Shown here in pieces: positions 53,784-63,345 of a stretch of 64,000 bases of DNA. Each line of letters begins with the position of its first letter. The stretch's first letter is position 1. The stretch is from contig NC_079134.1 of NCBI RefSeq assembly GCF_945859705.1, positions 67,452,625-67,516,624 on the forward strand, in the 5' to 3' direction. The DNA is from Episyrphus balteatus (Eukaryota > Arthropoda > Insecta > Diptera > Syrphidae). The notes beneath the pieces were generated by a model. That model had not been told where the DNA came from. It did not search any database and saw only the letters and a list, made by a program, of their open reading frames with translations. A program made the translations under genes and the position numbers.

Positions 53784-55168
53784 CATAAGATTGCATGAGT
53801 TTTCAAAACTTTTAAGCCTTTTTTCTCAAAACTACAATTTTGCAGATTCGTGGTTTTGGCTTTGTGCCCACGATATATTGTAGTAAATAAAATTATCTTC
53901 AAGTTTGCGATACATTTTTTTTCTGTATATTCAAATACAGGGTGTCCCAAAAGTAATGGATCAAACGAAATATGCTGATAGGCCAAACTTAGGGCTCTCA
54001 GAATTTGGTAACTTGTTCATCCCAAATCCTTACGGTTTTCGATTTAATGCAGTTTTTGTGAAATTTCCAAAAACCCCGACTTGGCAACAGTATTTTGCTT
54101 CCTCCGCTCATAATTGATTTTTGTTTTTTACAATTCTTTCACTAAAACATTGCCTAATAATAGGAAATAATTAATAAATCAAAATATTTTTTATTTCATA
54201 TGCCATTTTGCTGCAAATTAATTAACAGTTCCATGTTTTATAAAAACTCAATTTCTTACTTTTATTTCAGAGCAGCATCCCGAAAAAAATTTGTATGGTG
54301 TGACACTGGTTTATTACTTTAAAAACTTGCCGTGTTAAAAAATTTTTCAAAAATGTATACAAGTTTCCAAAGATGAAATTAGAACGAAAGTTATTACAAT
54401 TTGAATGCAAAAAAACAGAGGTTTTCAGAGCAAAATAACAAACAAAAAGCGATGCTTTTATTCAAAAAGAAATAAACAAACAACCGCCGAGAAAATGTGT
54501 TTATTTTTCTTTGTTATTTTGCTCTGAAAAGCCCTGTTTTGTTGCATTTAAATTGTAATATCTTTAGTTCTAACTTCAACTTTGAAAACTTTTATACATT
54601 TTTGAAAACTGCAATAACACGGCAAGTTTTTAAAGCAATATACCAGTGTCACACCATACAAATTTTTTTCAAGGTGTTATTCTGAAATAAAAGTATGAAA
54701 TTGAGTTTTTATAAAACATGGAACTGTTAATAAATTTGCATCAAAATGGCGTATGAAATAAAAAATATTTTGATTAATTAGTTATTTCTTTTTATTTGGC
54801 AATGTTTTAGCGAAAGAATTGTAAAAAACAAAAATCAATTATGAGCGGAGGAAGCAAAATACTGTTGCCAAGTCGGGGTTTTTCGAAATTTCACAAAAAC
54901 TGCATTAAATCGAAAACCGTAAGGATTTGGGATGAACAAGTTACCAAATTCTGAGAGCCCTAAGTTTGGCCTATCAGCATATTTCGTTTGATCCATTACT
55001 TTTGGGACACCCTGTATTTGAATATACAGAAAAAAAATGTATCGCAAACTTGAAGATAATTTTATTTACTACAATATATCGTGGGCACAAAGCCAAAACC
55101 ACGAATCTGCAAAATTGTAGTTTTGAGAAAAAAGGCTTAAAAGTTTTGAAAACTCATGCAATCTTATG
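53784..55168. repeat. 1.39-kb palindrome containing foldback element B
   Basis: Outer arms 53784-53937 and 55015-55168 are reverse complements (cataagattgcatgagtttt, aagtttgcgatacatttttt). Inside them lies the 1077-bp element B (53938-55014), itself a foldback. The whole 1385 bp therefore pairs with itself, except for a loop near 54440-54520. The 70-aa ORFs on the two strands (QGVPKVMDQTKYADRPNLGL) are mirror images and not genes. Confidence 0.87.
53938..55014. mobile_element. Foldback element family B, 1077 bp, copy 1
   Basis: Starts cagggtgtcccaaaagtaat, ends with its mirror, TA at both sides (53936-53937 and 55015-55016). The arms of about 520 bp include ggatcaaacgaaatatgctg and atgccattttgctgcaaatt. 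It is the same length as the copy at 56899-57975. Shared CAGGGTGTCCC ends link it to family A, so one mariner-type transposase may mobilise both. Confidence 0.85.
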
Positions 55169-55250
55169 AACAAGTTACCAAATTCTGAGAGCCCTAAAGT
55201 TGGCCTATCAGCATATTTCGTTTGATCCATTACTTTTGGGACACCCTGTA
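55168..55250. mobile_element. Foldback family B, terminal fragment
   Basis: The last 83 bp of a B element (gaacaagttaccaaattctg to gggacaccctg) directly abut the end of the palindrome. The fragment is more like the 57975 end (ctaaagttggcctatc) than the 55014 end. Confidence 0.75.
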
Positions 55251-55641
55251 TACGTGAGTTATGAGAAAAATTGAAATTTTTATTAAAAAAAAACAAAATG
55301 GCGGTCAAATGACTCTAGATACAATTGTGCAAAATGTGGTTTTCGACTCCTGTCTTGATACTCTTTCGAGTCCTGAAGTCAAAATTTGTTATAAATTTTT
55401 TCCCAGACCTCCATATAATAAAATCTAACTTTCCTGTTTACTGTTGTGCGTGTCTGGCAAGGTGTTAGGCCCATCCGATGGGTCTGCCAGCTTACAAAAA
55501 TTATTGAATTGGTTCCCTTAGTATCATATATAAAAATCAGCCTTGAGAAAATAAGGAAATTAAGTACGTATTTTTCGTACCTTTAGCACCTGTTACCGGT
55601 AAAATGGCCACTAATAGTATGTCCTAGCACTACGTAATTCC
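55251..55641. repeat. Repeat mosaic: palindrome arm and 37.5-kb partner
   Basis: 55446-55530 matches one arm of the 38385-38596 palindrome (gtctggcaaggtgttaggcc, cttacaaaaattattgaatt). 55530-55641 is the reverse complement of 37490-37620. No gene. Confidence 0.6.
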
Positions 55642-55901
55642 CTTAGAGGATATAATATATGGAGTGCTTGTGCTGTTAGTTCCGTGAAGCTTTTATAGAG
55701 GGCTCTAGTTTGTTTAAGTTTTTCGATGAGTGCATGCCTCCATTTTATTTTCATTTGATGGCTGTCATCAACAATGTGTTTATTTACAGCTGCGGAACCG
55801 GACTCTCATTGAAAAACGAAGGCAGCGACCCCTATCCATGCATATGGCGTTACAATGTATTAGGTATAGGAACAAGCACTTTATATATTATATCCTCTAA
55901 G
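55642..55901. mobile_element. MITE family M, 260 bp, copy 2, with 8-bp target duplication
   Basis: Ends cttagaggatataatatatg and mirror, target duplication gtaattcc (55634-55641 and 55902-55909). It is inserted in the opposite orientation to copy 1 at 9997-10257. The related sequence at about 37490-37510 lacks the MITE, giving an empty site (tacgtaatta on one strand). Confidence 0.9.
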
Positions 55902-56040
55902 GTAATTCCATACATTTTATTCTTGAGAAAATAAGTAATGTCTGTCGGCCCTGGGATTTTGGACTAAATGGTTAATGTTTCATATGACAAAATATTTTTG
56001 AATCCGGTTTTCTTTTTTTGCTTAAAATAAATAAGAGCAT

Positions 56041-56408
56041 CGAATTAGTACTTAATTACATAAAATTTTGAAAAAAATTAGTTTGAAATTTTTTTTTCCA
56101 ATTTTATTTTCAAAATTTTGATTTTAAAAACTAATTTTTCAAAAATTGTGCCATAAAATGGCTTTGTTTAATTTTTTTTGTAAAAGAATAGGGTCTTGGC
56201 TCTACAAAAAGGTATAGCACGTTATTGTAGGTATAACAGTTGATTTTAAATATTTTTGTTTCCAAAATAAGTCAATTTTTTTTAAATTGCCCCTCCCCAC
56301 TAGACGAGGGGGAATAGACCCCCCCGCCCCCTCCCATACGATTTTTTTCTTGTCTCGACCTAACCTACACGCTCTAGCTTTTTGGCACATTACTTCTGAA
56401 TCACTCTG
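56041..56408. repeat. Right terminal arm of the 28.5-kb block
   Basis: Reverse complement of 27891-28205 with indels. Shared blocks: ccataaaatggctttgttta, tgtttccaaaataagtcaat, agacgagggggaatagaccc, ctagctttttggcacattac. An extra 40-bp piece at 56195-56235 (ctctacaaaaaggtatagca) is absent from the left arm. Confidence 0.8.
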
Positions 56409-56412
56409 TATT

Positions 56413-56700
56413 TGGAGCTGCCTGTTATTAAGTTGTTGCTGAAGATTTTTTTTTCCAATTTTGGCATATTGCTGATTTCACCTTATTTACTTTATTTTCT
56501 ATTTTGGTCTATTTTCATCTGCGCTATTGAAGTTAATATGAAAATGTTATCGACGGTCTTTTGTATAATAATGTTGTATAAGCTTTAAGCGCCGAGTTCA
56601 ACAAAGTGATCCCCCTATAAGTGGCTGGATTTGAGCTGTCACCTTTTTTGTATATTGGTAATATCAAGGGCTCATAAAACTGATTAAATATGAAATTGAA
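56413..56700 (-). pseudogene. LINE RT fragment, right half of the split element
   Basis: The minus strand reads PLILPIYKKGDSSNPATYRG and ITLLNSALKAYTTLL (RT fingers; 56680-56550), then a collapsed stretch with stops, then KVNKVKSAICQNWKKKIFSN (56490-56430), the segment that precedes NVFNAKAKSIIFYGAQVW in such LINEs. That continuation is at 27888 and below. Most of the palm is missing, so this copy was already deleted internally. Confidence 0.7.
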
Positions 56701-56898
56701 ATATCTCGAAAACGGCTCCAACGATTTTGTTTAAAAAATTCAAATGTAAGTATTAAGACAAGGTCTATCTTCTTATGAAACATTTTTTTTTTAATTATTA
56801 TTAACGGTACCTGCCATAGAACCGTTTTTTCTTAATCCGATATTCTCCGAAACGGCTTATCCGATTTCAACGAAACTTTTTGTGAAGAAGCACTTATA

Positions 56899-57975
56899 CA
56901 GGGTGTCCCAAAAGTAATGGATCAAACGAAATATGCTGATAGGCCAACTTTAGGGCTCTCAGAATTTAGTAACTTGTTCATCCCAAATCCTTACGGTTTT
57001 CAATTTAATGCAGTTTTTGTGAATTATCGAAAAATCTCGACTTTGCAACAGTATTTTGCTTCCTCCGGTCATAATTGATTTTTGTTTTTTACAATTTTTT
57101 CACTAAAACATTGGCTAATAAGAATAAATAATTATTTAATCAAAATATTTTTTATTTCATACGCCATTTTGCTGCAAATTAATAAACAGTTCCATGTTTT
57201 ATAAAAACTCAATTACTTAATTTTTTTTCAGAGCAACACACTCCAAAAAATTTGTATGGTGTGACACAGGTTAATTATTTTAAAAACTTGCCGTGTTATT
57301 GCACTTTTCAAAAATGTATAAAAGTTTCCAAACTTGATGTTAGAACAAAAGATATTACAATTTTAATGCAACAAAACAGGCCTTTTCAGAGAAAAATAAC
57401 AAAGAAAAATAAACACATTTCCTCGACTGTTGTTTGTTTATTTCTTTTTGAATAAAAGCCTCGATTTTTGTTTGTTATTTTGCTCTGAAAACCCCTGTTT
57501 TTTTGCATTAAAATTGTAATATCTTTCGTTCTAATTTGAACTTTGGAAATTTTTATACATTTTTGAAAAGTGCAATAACACGGCAAGTTTTTAAAATAAT
57601 AAACCAGTATCACACCATACAATTTTTTTTCTGGATGTTCCTCTCAAATAAAAGTAAGAAATTGAGTTTTTATAAAACATGGAACTGTTACATAATTTTC
57701 AGCAAAATGGCGTATGAAATAAAAAATATTTTGATTAAATAATTATTTCTTATTATTAGGCAATGTTTTAGTGAAAGAGTTGTAAAAAACAAAAATCAAT
57801 TATGACCGTAGGAAGCAAAATACTGTTGCCAAGTCGAGATTTTTCGATAATTCACAAAAACTGCATTAAATTGAAAACCGTAAGGATTTGGGATGAACAA
57901 GTTACCAAATTCTGAGAGCCCTAAAGTTGGCCTATCTGCATATTTCGTTTGATCCATTACTTTTGGGACACCCTG
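56899..57975. mobile_element. Foldback element family B, 1077 bp, copy 2
   Basis: Same ends and arms as copy 1, flanked by TA (56897-56898 and 57976-57977). It lies in decayed LINE-derived or AT-rich sequence. Peptides on both strands near the loop (NLPCYCTFQKCIKVSK) are mirror effects. Confidence 0.85.
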
Positions 57976-57977
57976 TA

Positions 57978-58597
57978 TAATATAACTTGATATAAGCCAA
58001 TAATAATATTTCGAAAAAAATAATTTTTGGATTTTTTTTTTCGAATCAAATTTAAAAAAAACGGGACATTGTATTTTTTTGAAATTTTGTTTTTAGATGT
58101 TGATTAGATGATTTCTACAAAATGGCATACCAATTTTACTGTAAAACTTTTTTTCCAAAAAATTATTTATAAAAAATTAGTTTTTTTAAAAAAACGGTTC
58201 TAACGATTTTGAATTTTTTTTTTCTAAAAATGCATGTTAATATATCAATCAAAACTGCATACTTGTTTTGGAGGGCAATTTGATTTCAGATTTTGTTTTA
58301 TTTAAAAAAAAAACGAATTTTATTTTTTTTTGTTTTTATTTTTTGAATCTATAAATAGTACCTATGTACATTTCCTAAATTTCTGTATAAAAAAATTTAA
58401 GCAACTTGAACTAAAAGAGCAAGTTCCCAGTCGTGCATTTTATTTCTTAATTTGTTGAGCAAGTCTAAACACTTTTTTCTAAGTTTTTTCGAATTCACGA
58501 TCATACCACGCGGATTTCTTATAGAGTGCACCTGATTTGGGAATTGATGTCGCCGATTTTATGACGATAGTGCGGGCGGCGGGTGCAGAAACGCTAA
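57978..58597. other. No clear gene; possible LINE linker remnant
   Basis: Low-complexity A/T tracts to 58400. On the minus strand at 58540-58420 the translation includes KSAWYDREFEK and LLNKLRN-type words in different frames. These resemble the region between endonuclease and RT in LINEs, possibly the upstream part of the split LINE. Weak. Confidence 0.35.
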
Positions 58598-58910
58598 ACT
58601 CATCGAGCTAAAGAAAAATTCACTTTTGTAGTAAAAGATGACTTTGAATAACTTCGAAAACCAGAGGTCTTCCCGTCCGCATCCTGGCAGGATTGGCGTA
58701 GCAGGGTGAAATCGGGTGCATTTTTTAGGCACCCTTCAACTCATCGAGCTAAAGAAAAAAATTACCATGGTGGTCTAAGACTCAATTATTGTATCAAAAA
58801 AACACAGGTCTTCCTTTCGGTAACCTGGCAGGAGTGGCGTTAGGGCGCATTAAAGTTGTCGATTTTTAGGGCCCTCCTAACTCATCGAGCTAAAAGATGA
58901 AATTGGTGTC
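58598..58910 (+). repeat. 141-bp tandem repeat, two units and a partial
   Basis: Unit starts at 58598, 58739 and 58880, each opening actcatcgagctaaa. The units share caggtcttcc-type, cctggcagga and ttggcgt/gtggcgt words but differ at about a third of positions. Non-coding. Such repeats occur inside Helitron-like elements, but no Helitron end was seen here. Confidence 0.7.
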
Positions 58911-59325
58911 AAATGACCAGGAAGGTCAAATCTTTGCAGTTTTTGCACGCGAACAGCTTTAAGTTTGGAAACGATGAAAATGAGTTTTTTTTGTTAAAGT
59001 CTTGTTTTTTGGTGTGTTGACCGTTGATTTAAGAAATTGTTTGGTTACCAAATCAAAGATAACAACATGAGTTTACTAAAGCCATAAAAAAATTAGGAAT
59101 AGATTCTAAATTTCTAAAAATAGACCATTAGAATGTCAAAAAATACCTATATTTCTGAGCAATTAATCAAAAAGTATGCTCTGCATTTTTATAGTTATCA
59201 AACTTTGGTATGAAAAAGATGCCAAATCGAAGGTTAGAATACTACTACTCTTATATTTCTAAGGTCTTCTAAGTCAAAGCTTGGCAGTTTGGTCACGTAG
59301 CTCATTTTAAGTCCCAATACTACTA
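58911..59325. other. No gene recognised
   Basis: AT-rich spacer between the 141-bp repeat and the 3' end of the LINE. Nothing supported. Confidence 0.4.
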
Positions 59326-59446
59326 GGTTAGGTTAGGTTATATGGGCTGACAGTTGATTTTGTTACCGTCACACTTAGATCAATGTAGATCCCTTGTGAT
59401 ACCCTGAAGTATTGTAACTTCATGAAAAAGTTTTAACCTATGAATG

Positions 59447-59662
59447 CTATGGTTGTTCAAGCCATTTAGAGGACTTGACAAATTTCAGTAGGCTATTGCC
59501 TGAGAGTTCCGATAGTTCTTCTAATTCATTAAAGAAGTAACTTCCTAAGAATTTTTTCCTAGTGCGACAGAGTGCTGGGCAGTGACAGAGGAAGTGAACA
59601 GTGTTTTCCTGTTCGTCCTCATTACCGCAGCCTCTGCATAGATCATCCGTACTAAGCCCCAT
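59447..59662 (-). pseudogene. LINE ORF2 C-terminal zinc knuckle
   Basis: LCRGCGNEDEQENTVHFLCHCPAL is a CCHC motif typical of the end of I/R1/LOA ORF2. It continues to KSSKWLEQP and stops at 59447. It belongs in frame with the RNase H part; a shift near 59755 separates them, and the stretch between (about 59755-59663) reads PSLRSLIGVLTGHNLLG in the same frame as this part. Confidence 0.85.
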
Positions 59663-59747
59663 TTTCTTTTTGTGGTATCCTAGTAGGTTATGACCCGTTA
59701 AGACGCCTATTAGGGATCTTAAGGAAGGCTTACTGAGTAGTAAGATC

Positions 59748-60704
59748 TTATTTGATTTTTTCTTGTCGAAGTTTCCTGGTGTGACCGCAGGTTTCTAGGA
59801 GGTTCCATCTATCATTGGTTTTTTGAGAAATCTTGTTGACGATATCTCGCTTTATTTCACATTGTGGGATTCTGATGTTATGGTCTATGAGAGAGGGATC
59901 AGGAACTGAGCCCTCCCTTGCAAGCTCATCCGCTTTTTCGTTGCCGAACACATCACTGTGGCCGGGAACCCAGCAGAGTCTTACATTATGCTGCATACCA
60001 AGAACCCTAAGCTCTTCGCGATAGCAAGAAACAAGCTTTGACTTGATTAAGGTGGCAGAAATAGCTTTTTTTGCCGCTTGGCTATCAATAAAAAAGGTGA
60101 TGTCAGCAGGTGATATCGCCATCATGGATATTTGTTTAGCAGCATTTTTCACTGCCAATATCTCGGCTTGGAAGACACTGCTGTGATCGGGGAGCCTGAA
60201 GGAACTGGCAAGGTTAAGGTTTTCTGAGTAAAAACCTGCACCAACCCCAGTGTTCATTTTCGAACCATCAGTAAAGATGGCGATAGACGACTGATTTGAG
60301 AAAGGTACACTGTTTTCCCAATCTTGTCTGTTAGGGAAACTGACATTAAAAGACTTGTTGAAGTCTAAGTAAGGGGTCATGTAATCTGTATTTACGTTGT
60401 TGCCAACGCAGTTAGAAAGGATCGTAGTATGGCCGTTTTGACTAGTATTCCAAATGTTAGTTTGACTGAGTCGTAGGGCGCTGTTTGCTGCTAATTCTTG
60501 TACAAATAGATCTAAGGGAGTGAGATTAAGGATTGCTTCCAGACCTGCGGTTGGAGTGGACCTCATCACCCCCGTAGTGCTAATGCATGCTGCTCTTTGT
60601 ACTTTGGTTAGGGTCTTCAAGTTCGTGGATTTCTCCAGAGCTTGCCACCAGACTAAGCTGCCATAAGTCAGAATGGGTCTGACAATGGCGGTATACATCC
60701 ACAT
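59748..60704 (-). pseudogene. LINE ORF2: RT thumb and RNase H
   Basis: Begins MWMYTAIVRPILTYGSLVWW, the RT thumb. Ribonuclease H1 follows from about residue 140: IFTDGSKMNTGVGAG (first Asp), FQAEILAVKNA (Glu), ITFFIDSQAAKKAI (second Asp), and CWVPGHSDVFGNEKADELA (His and last Asp). All four acidic or His landmarks are present. It would remove RNA from the hybrid after reverse transcription. A shift at about 60822 separates it from the RT ORF. Confidence 0.9.
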
Positions 60705-60820
60705 GATTATTTTGGGATTTGGTCCCCAGTTTCTGCCAAGAATTCTATTACATGAGTAAAGTGCAAACGTGGCTTTCTTATATCTTTCTTGAATGTTTGG
60801 ACCCCAGTTAAGTTTCTTAT

Positions 60821-62548
60821 CTAGATCACTCCGAGATATTTCGCTTTATCCGAAATCTTAAGTGGGGTGCCATCAATTTTTGGCACTGCAAAAGTAGGAA
60901 TTTTCCTTCTGTTTGTGAAAAGTACCAGTTCTGTTTTAAGGGGGTTTACTTTAAGACCGCATCTCCTGGTCCAGTTACTGACCTTGGATAATGCGCTTTC
61001 TAATTGTTCGCTTACAGTGGTTAGGTATTTACCTGTCGCTAGAAGAGCTAGATCGTCTGCGTAGGCTATAACCTTGACACCGCTGTTATTCAGTTTGATG
61101 AGAATCTCATTCATCACCAAAATCCAAAGAAGAGGTGATAGAATACCGCCTTGTGGGGTTCCTCTAGATGCGTACATTTTTATATGTGACCCACCTAATT
61201 CACTATTTATTTGTCTGTTTTTCAACATGCACACGATCCATTTTATGACCGTGTCTTCTATTTTAAGATCAGTGAGTGCTTTTTCAATTGCACTGTTATG
61301 AACATTATTGAATGCTCCTTCTATGTCTAGAAATGCTGCGAGGGTATATTCTTTAACCACAAGTGACTTTTCTATTGTTCTGACTGCACAGTGTAAAGCT
61401 GTCTCTACACTTCTACCTTTTGTGTATGCATGCTGAAAGGGTGATATAGTCTCCGGTCTTAAATAACTGCGGATATGTATATCGATTAACCTTTCAAGTG
61501 TCTTGAGTGTAAAAGAAGTTAGACTGATAGGTTTGAAATCTTTGGGTTCTGTGTAACTGGATTTACCAGCTTTTGGTATAAAGACAACTTTGACTTCACG
61601 CCATGTTTTAGGGACATATCCCAATTGTAGGCTATTTTGGAATATTGTGATCCGGTATGGAATAATGAATTCACTACTTTTTTGCAGCATCAAGGGGAAG
61701 ACGCCATCTAGGCCTGGAGATTTATAAGGAGAGAAGGAGTTGATGGCCCAGATCAACTTTTCTTTCGTAATAATTTCTCTAGGAATTTCACATATTGAGT
61801 GCAAAGAGTTTGTAGAATCATTTTCCAATTCAGAGTTACAACCTGGGAAATGGGCTTCCACCAGGAGTTTTAGACTGTCTTGACAGAATTCTGTCCATCG
61901 ATTATCAGGCCCTTTTAGGGACCCTATATAAGTATTCGTTTTGGAGAGTATTCTCCTTAGTCTCGCAGAATGGTTAGTACATTCGATAGTGCTACAGAAG
62001 TTTCTCCAAGAGCTAAGTTTGGCTCGTTGAGTTTCTGTCTTGAATTTTCTCTGACTGGTTTTGTAAGATTCCCAGTCACTTTCTGCTCTAGTGCGTTTAG
62101 CACGGTTGAACAGTTTTCTTGTTTCTTTTCTTATGCTAGTGAGCTCAACAGTCCACCAGGGTGGTCTGTTGTTTTTCTTCGCCGCGGTAATGAGAGTACA
62201 GCTTTTGTCCAATGCATCGCGTAGAATTCCTGTGAATTCCTCTGTCAGTTTATCAAGACCATTTGTGTTTAGGTTATTGTCAATGTTTAAGTGACTAATG
62301 TTTTTTACTATTTCCCTATTGAAGACATGCCAATCGGTACGCCTATTATTCCTAAAAGGCTTAATGTGCCGGGCAGCATCAGGGACATAGAATTCTATTA
62401 GCCGATGGTCGGAAAAAGATATTTCATATAAAACCTTCCATTGTTCTAATTGGCAAGTATCTGAATTACTCGTCAAGGTAATATCAAGAACCTCTTCCCG
62501 TGTTTTTGTAACAAAAGTAGGGGTGTTGCCTCTATTAGCTACCAGCAA
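60821..62548 (-). pseudogene. LINE ORF2: endonuclease end and reverse transcriptase (575-aa frame)
   Basis: Starts in the endonuclease C-terminus (MLVANRGNTPTF, VLDITLTS, FSDHRLIEF). Then the linker (NRPPWWTVELTSIRKETRKL), and RT: SPYKSPGLDGVFPLML (residue about 265), FIPKAGK, PISLTSF, HAYTKGRSVETAL, AAFLDIEGAFNNV (catalytic Asp of motif A), ASRGTPQGGILSPLLW, VIAYADDLALLA (YADD), TRRCGLKVNPLKTE and ending AKYLGVI. Every RT motif is intact, so only the flanking shifts inactivate it. It copies LINE RNA at the target nick. Confidence 0.9.
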
Positions 62549-63000
62549 GTTGTTCTCGATAATATATTCAAAAAGGGACTCGCCCCTGGTATGGTGTGAG
62601 TGTGTGAGTTATGGTGTGAGTTAGAATCACAACCTAAAATAATATCAAATTTATTCTTACTTGCTAAAGATACCAACGTTTTAGTGATATCTGCTGGTGG
62701 TCCTTCTGTACCGTCATACGGCATGTAAGTGGACGAGAGGATGAGCATTGGGAGCCCATCACGCTCCAATTTTACCGTAGTCTGGTCAATGTTGCTGTAA
62801 GTAGTTAGAAGAAAAAGATTAAACTGTTTCTTAGCTACTATGCATGTTCTAGGGTTACTATTTTGACTGTCAAGATTTGACTTGTACAGCAGTAGTTCTT
62901 TAGAGTGTAGACCCTTGATATTCCCTCTTACAACCCAGGGTTCCTTTATCAGGGCTACGTCGCACAGTGCGGCGATTGTATGGAGAGTGTGGCAAAGAAA
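62539..63000 (-). pseudogene. LINE ORF2: endonuclease N-terminal part, 5'-truncated
   Basis: From about 62998 the frame reads HTLHTIAALCDVALIKEPWV (KEPW is the QEPW motif of this group). Then ILSSTYMPYDG and FDIILGCDSNSHH (the GCDxNxHH metal-binding site). It loses frame near 62560, where the next ORF takes over. The 5' residues encoded above 63000 are foreign to the family. Confidence 0.83.
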
Positions 63001-63049
63001 AATTGTTGTAGATGTAATAAAGAGAAATTTAAAAAAAATAGACGAACTT

Positions 63050-63345
63050 TTCACGCCCCCTGCCACGCCCACTTTTGTGAATGATTATTTATATCTAGAA
63101 AACGGCGTGCACCATTTGATTCAAATTTAGGAAATTTGATTATCTAGATGAGTGTGAAAATTAAAAAAACCGGTTAAGACCCTTTCCACCCCCTGCCACG
63201 CCTACTTTTGTATATGATTGTTTATACCTTAAAAACGGTTTGCACCATTTGCACCAAATTTAGGAAATTTGATTATATAGATGAGTTAAAAAAATATTAA
63301 ATAGTTTTGACCCTCTCCGCCCTCTGCCACGCCCACTTTAGTGGC
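63050..63345 (+). repeat. Satellite-like tandem repeat, about 132 bp, 2.2 units
   Basis: The ctgccacgcc word occurs at 63060, 63193 and 63324, followed each time by yactttngt and, about 45 bp later, by aaaacgg-ngcaccattt and aaatttaggaaatttgatta. The period and layout match the repeat at 32541-33060, so the two belong to one family. It directly adjoins the truncated 5' end of the LINE. Confidence 0.75.

Larger units (their letters stand above)
27891..56408. mobile_element. 28.5-kb insertion block with TIR ends and TA flanks
   Basis: The left end is cagggtgattcaggagtaat and the right end the mirror of cagagtgattcagaagtaat. The arms match over about 320 bp (27891-28205 and 56041-56408), including a gtaggttaggtcgagacaag word and a G-rich patch (27965-27975, 56310-56335). 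TA flanks both ends (27889-27890 and 56409-56410). On either side are consecutive parts of one minus-strand LINE. I read this as an element of MITE type that inserted at TA and then grew by nested insertions. It encodes no transposase of its own that I can identify. Confidence 0.6.
59326..62998 (-). mobile_element. RNase H-bearing LINE (LOA/I-like), 5'-truncated
   Basis: The minus strand carries endonuclease, RT, RNase H and a C-terminal zinc knuckle in that order, which fits the LOA/I/R1 group. The 3' tail is a short tandem repeat (about three units of ACCTA, plus strand taggttaggttaggtta at 59328-59344). The match begins inside the endonuclease at about 62998, so ORF1 and the 5' UTR are missing. 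Three frameshifts (near 62560, 60822 and 59755) break an otherwise well-kept ORF2. Confidence 0.88.

Noticed and set aside
53905..55047. Two paired 70-aa genes on opposite strands
   Set aside because: They are mirror images of one palindrome and share no conserved domain.
59326..59346. Telomeric TTAGG repeat
   Set aside because: Only about three units, located exactly at the 3' end of a LINE. This is the LINE tail, and flies lack TTAGG telomeres.
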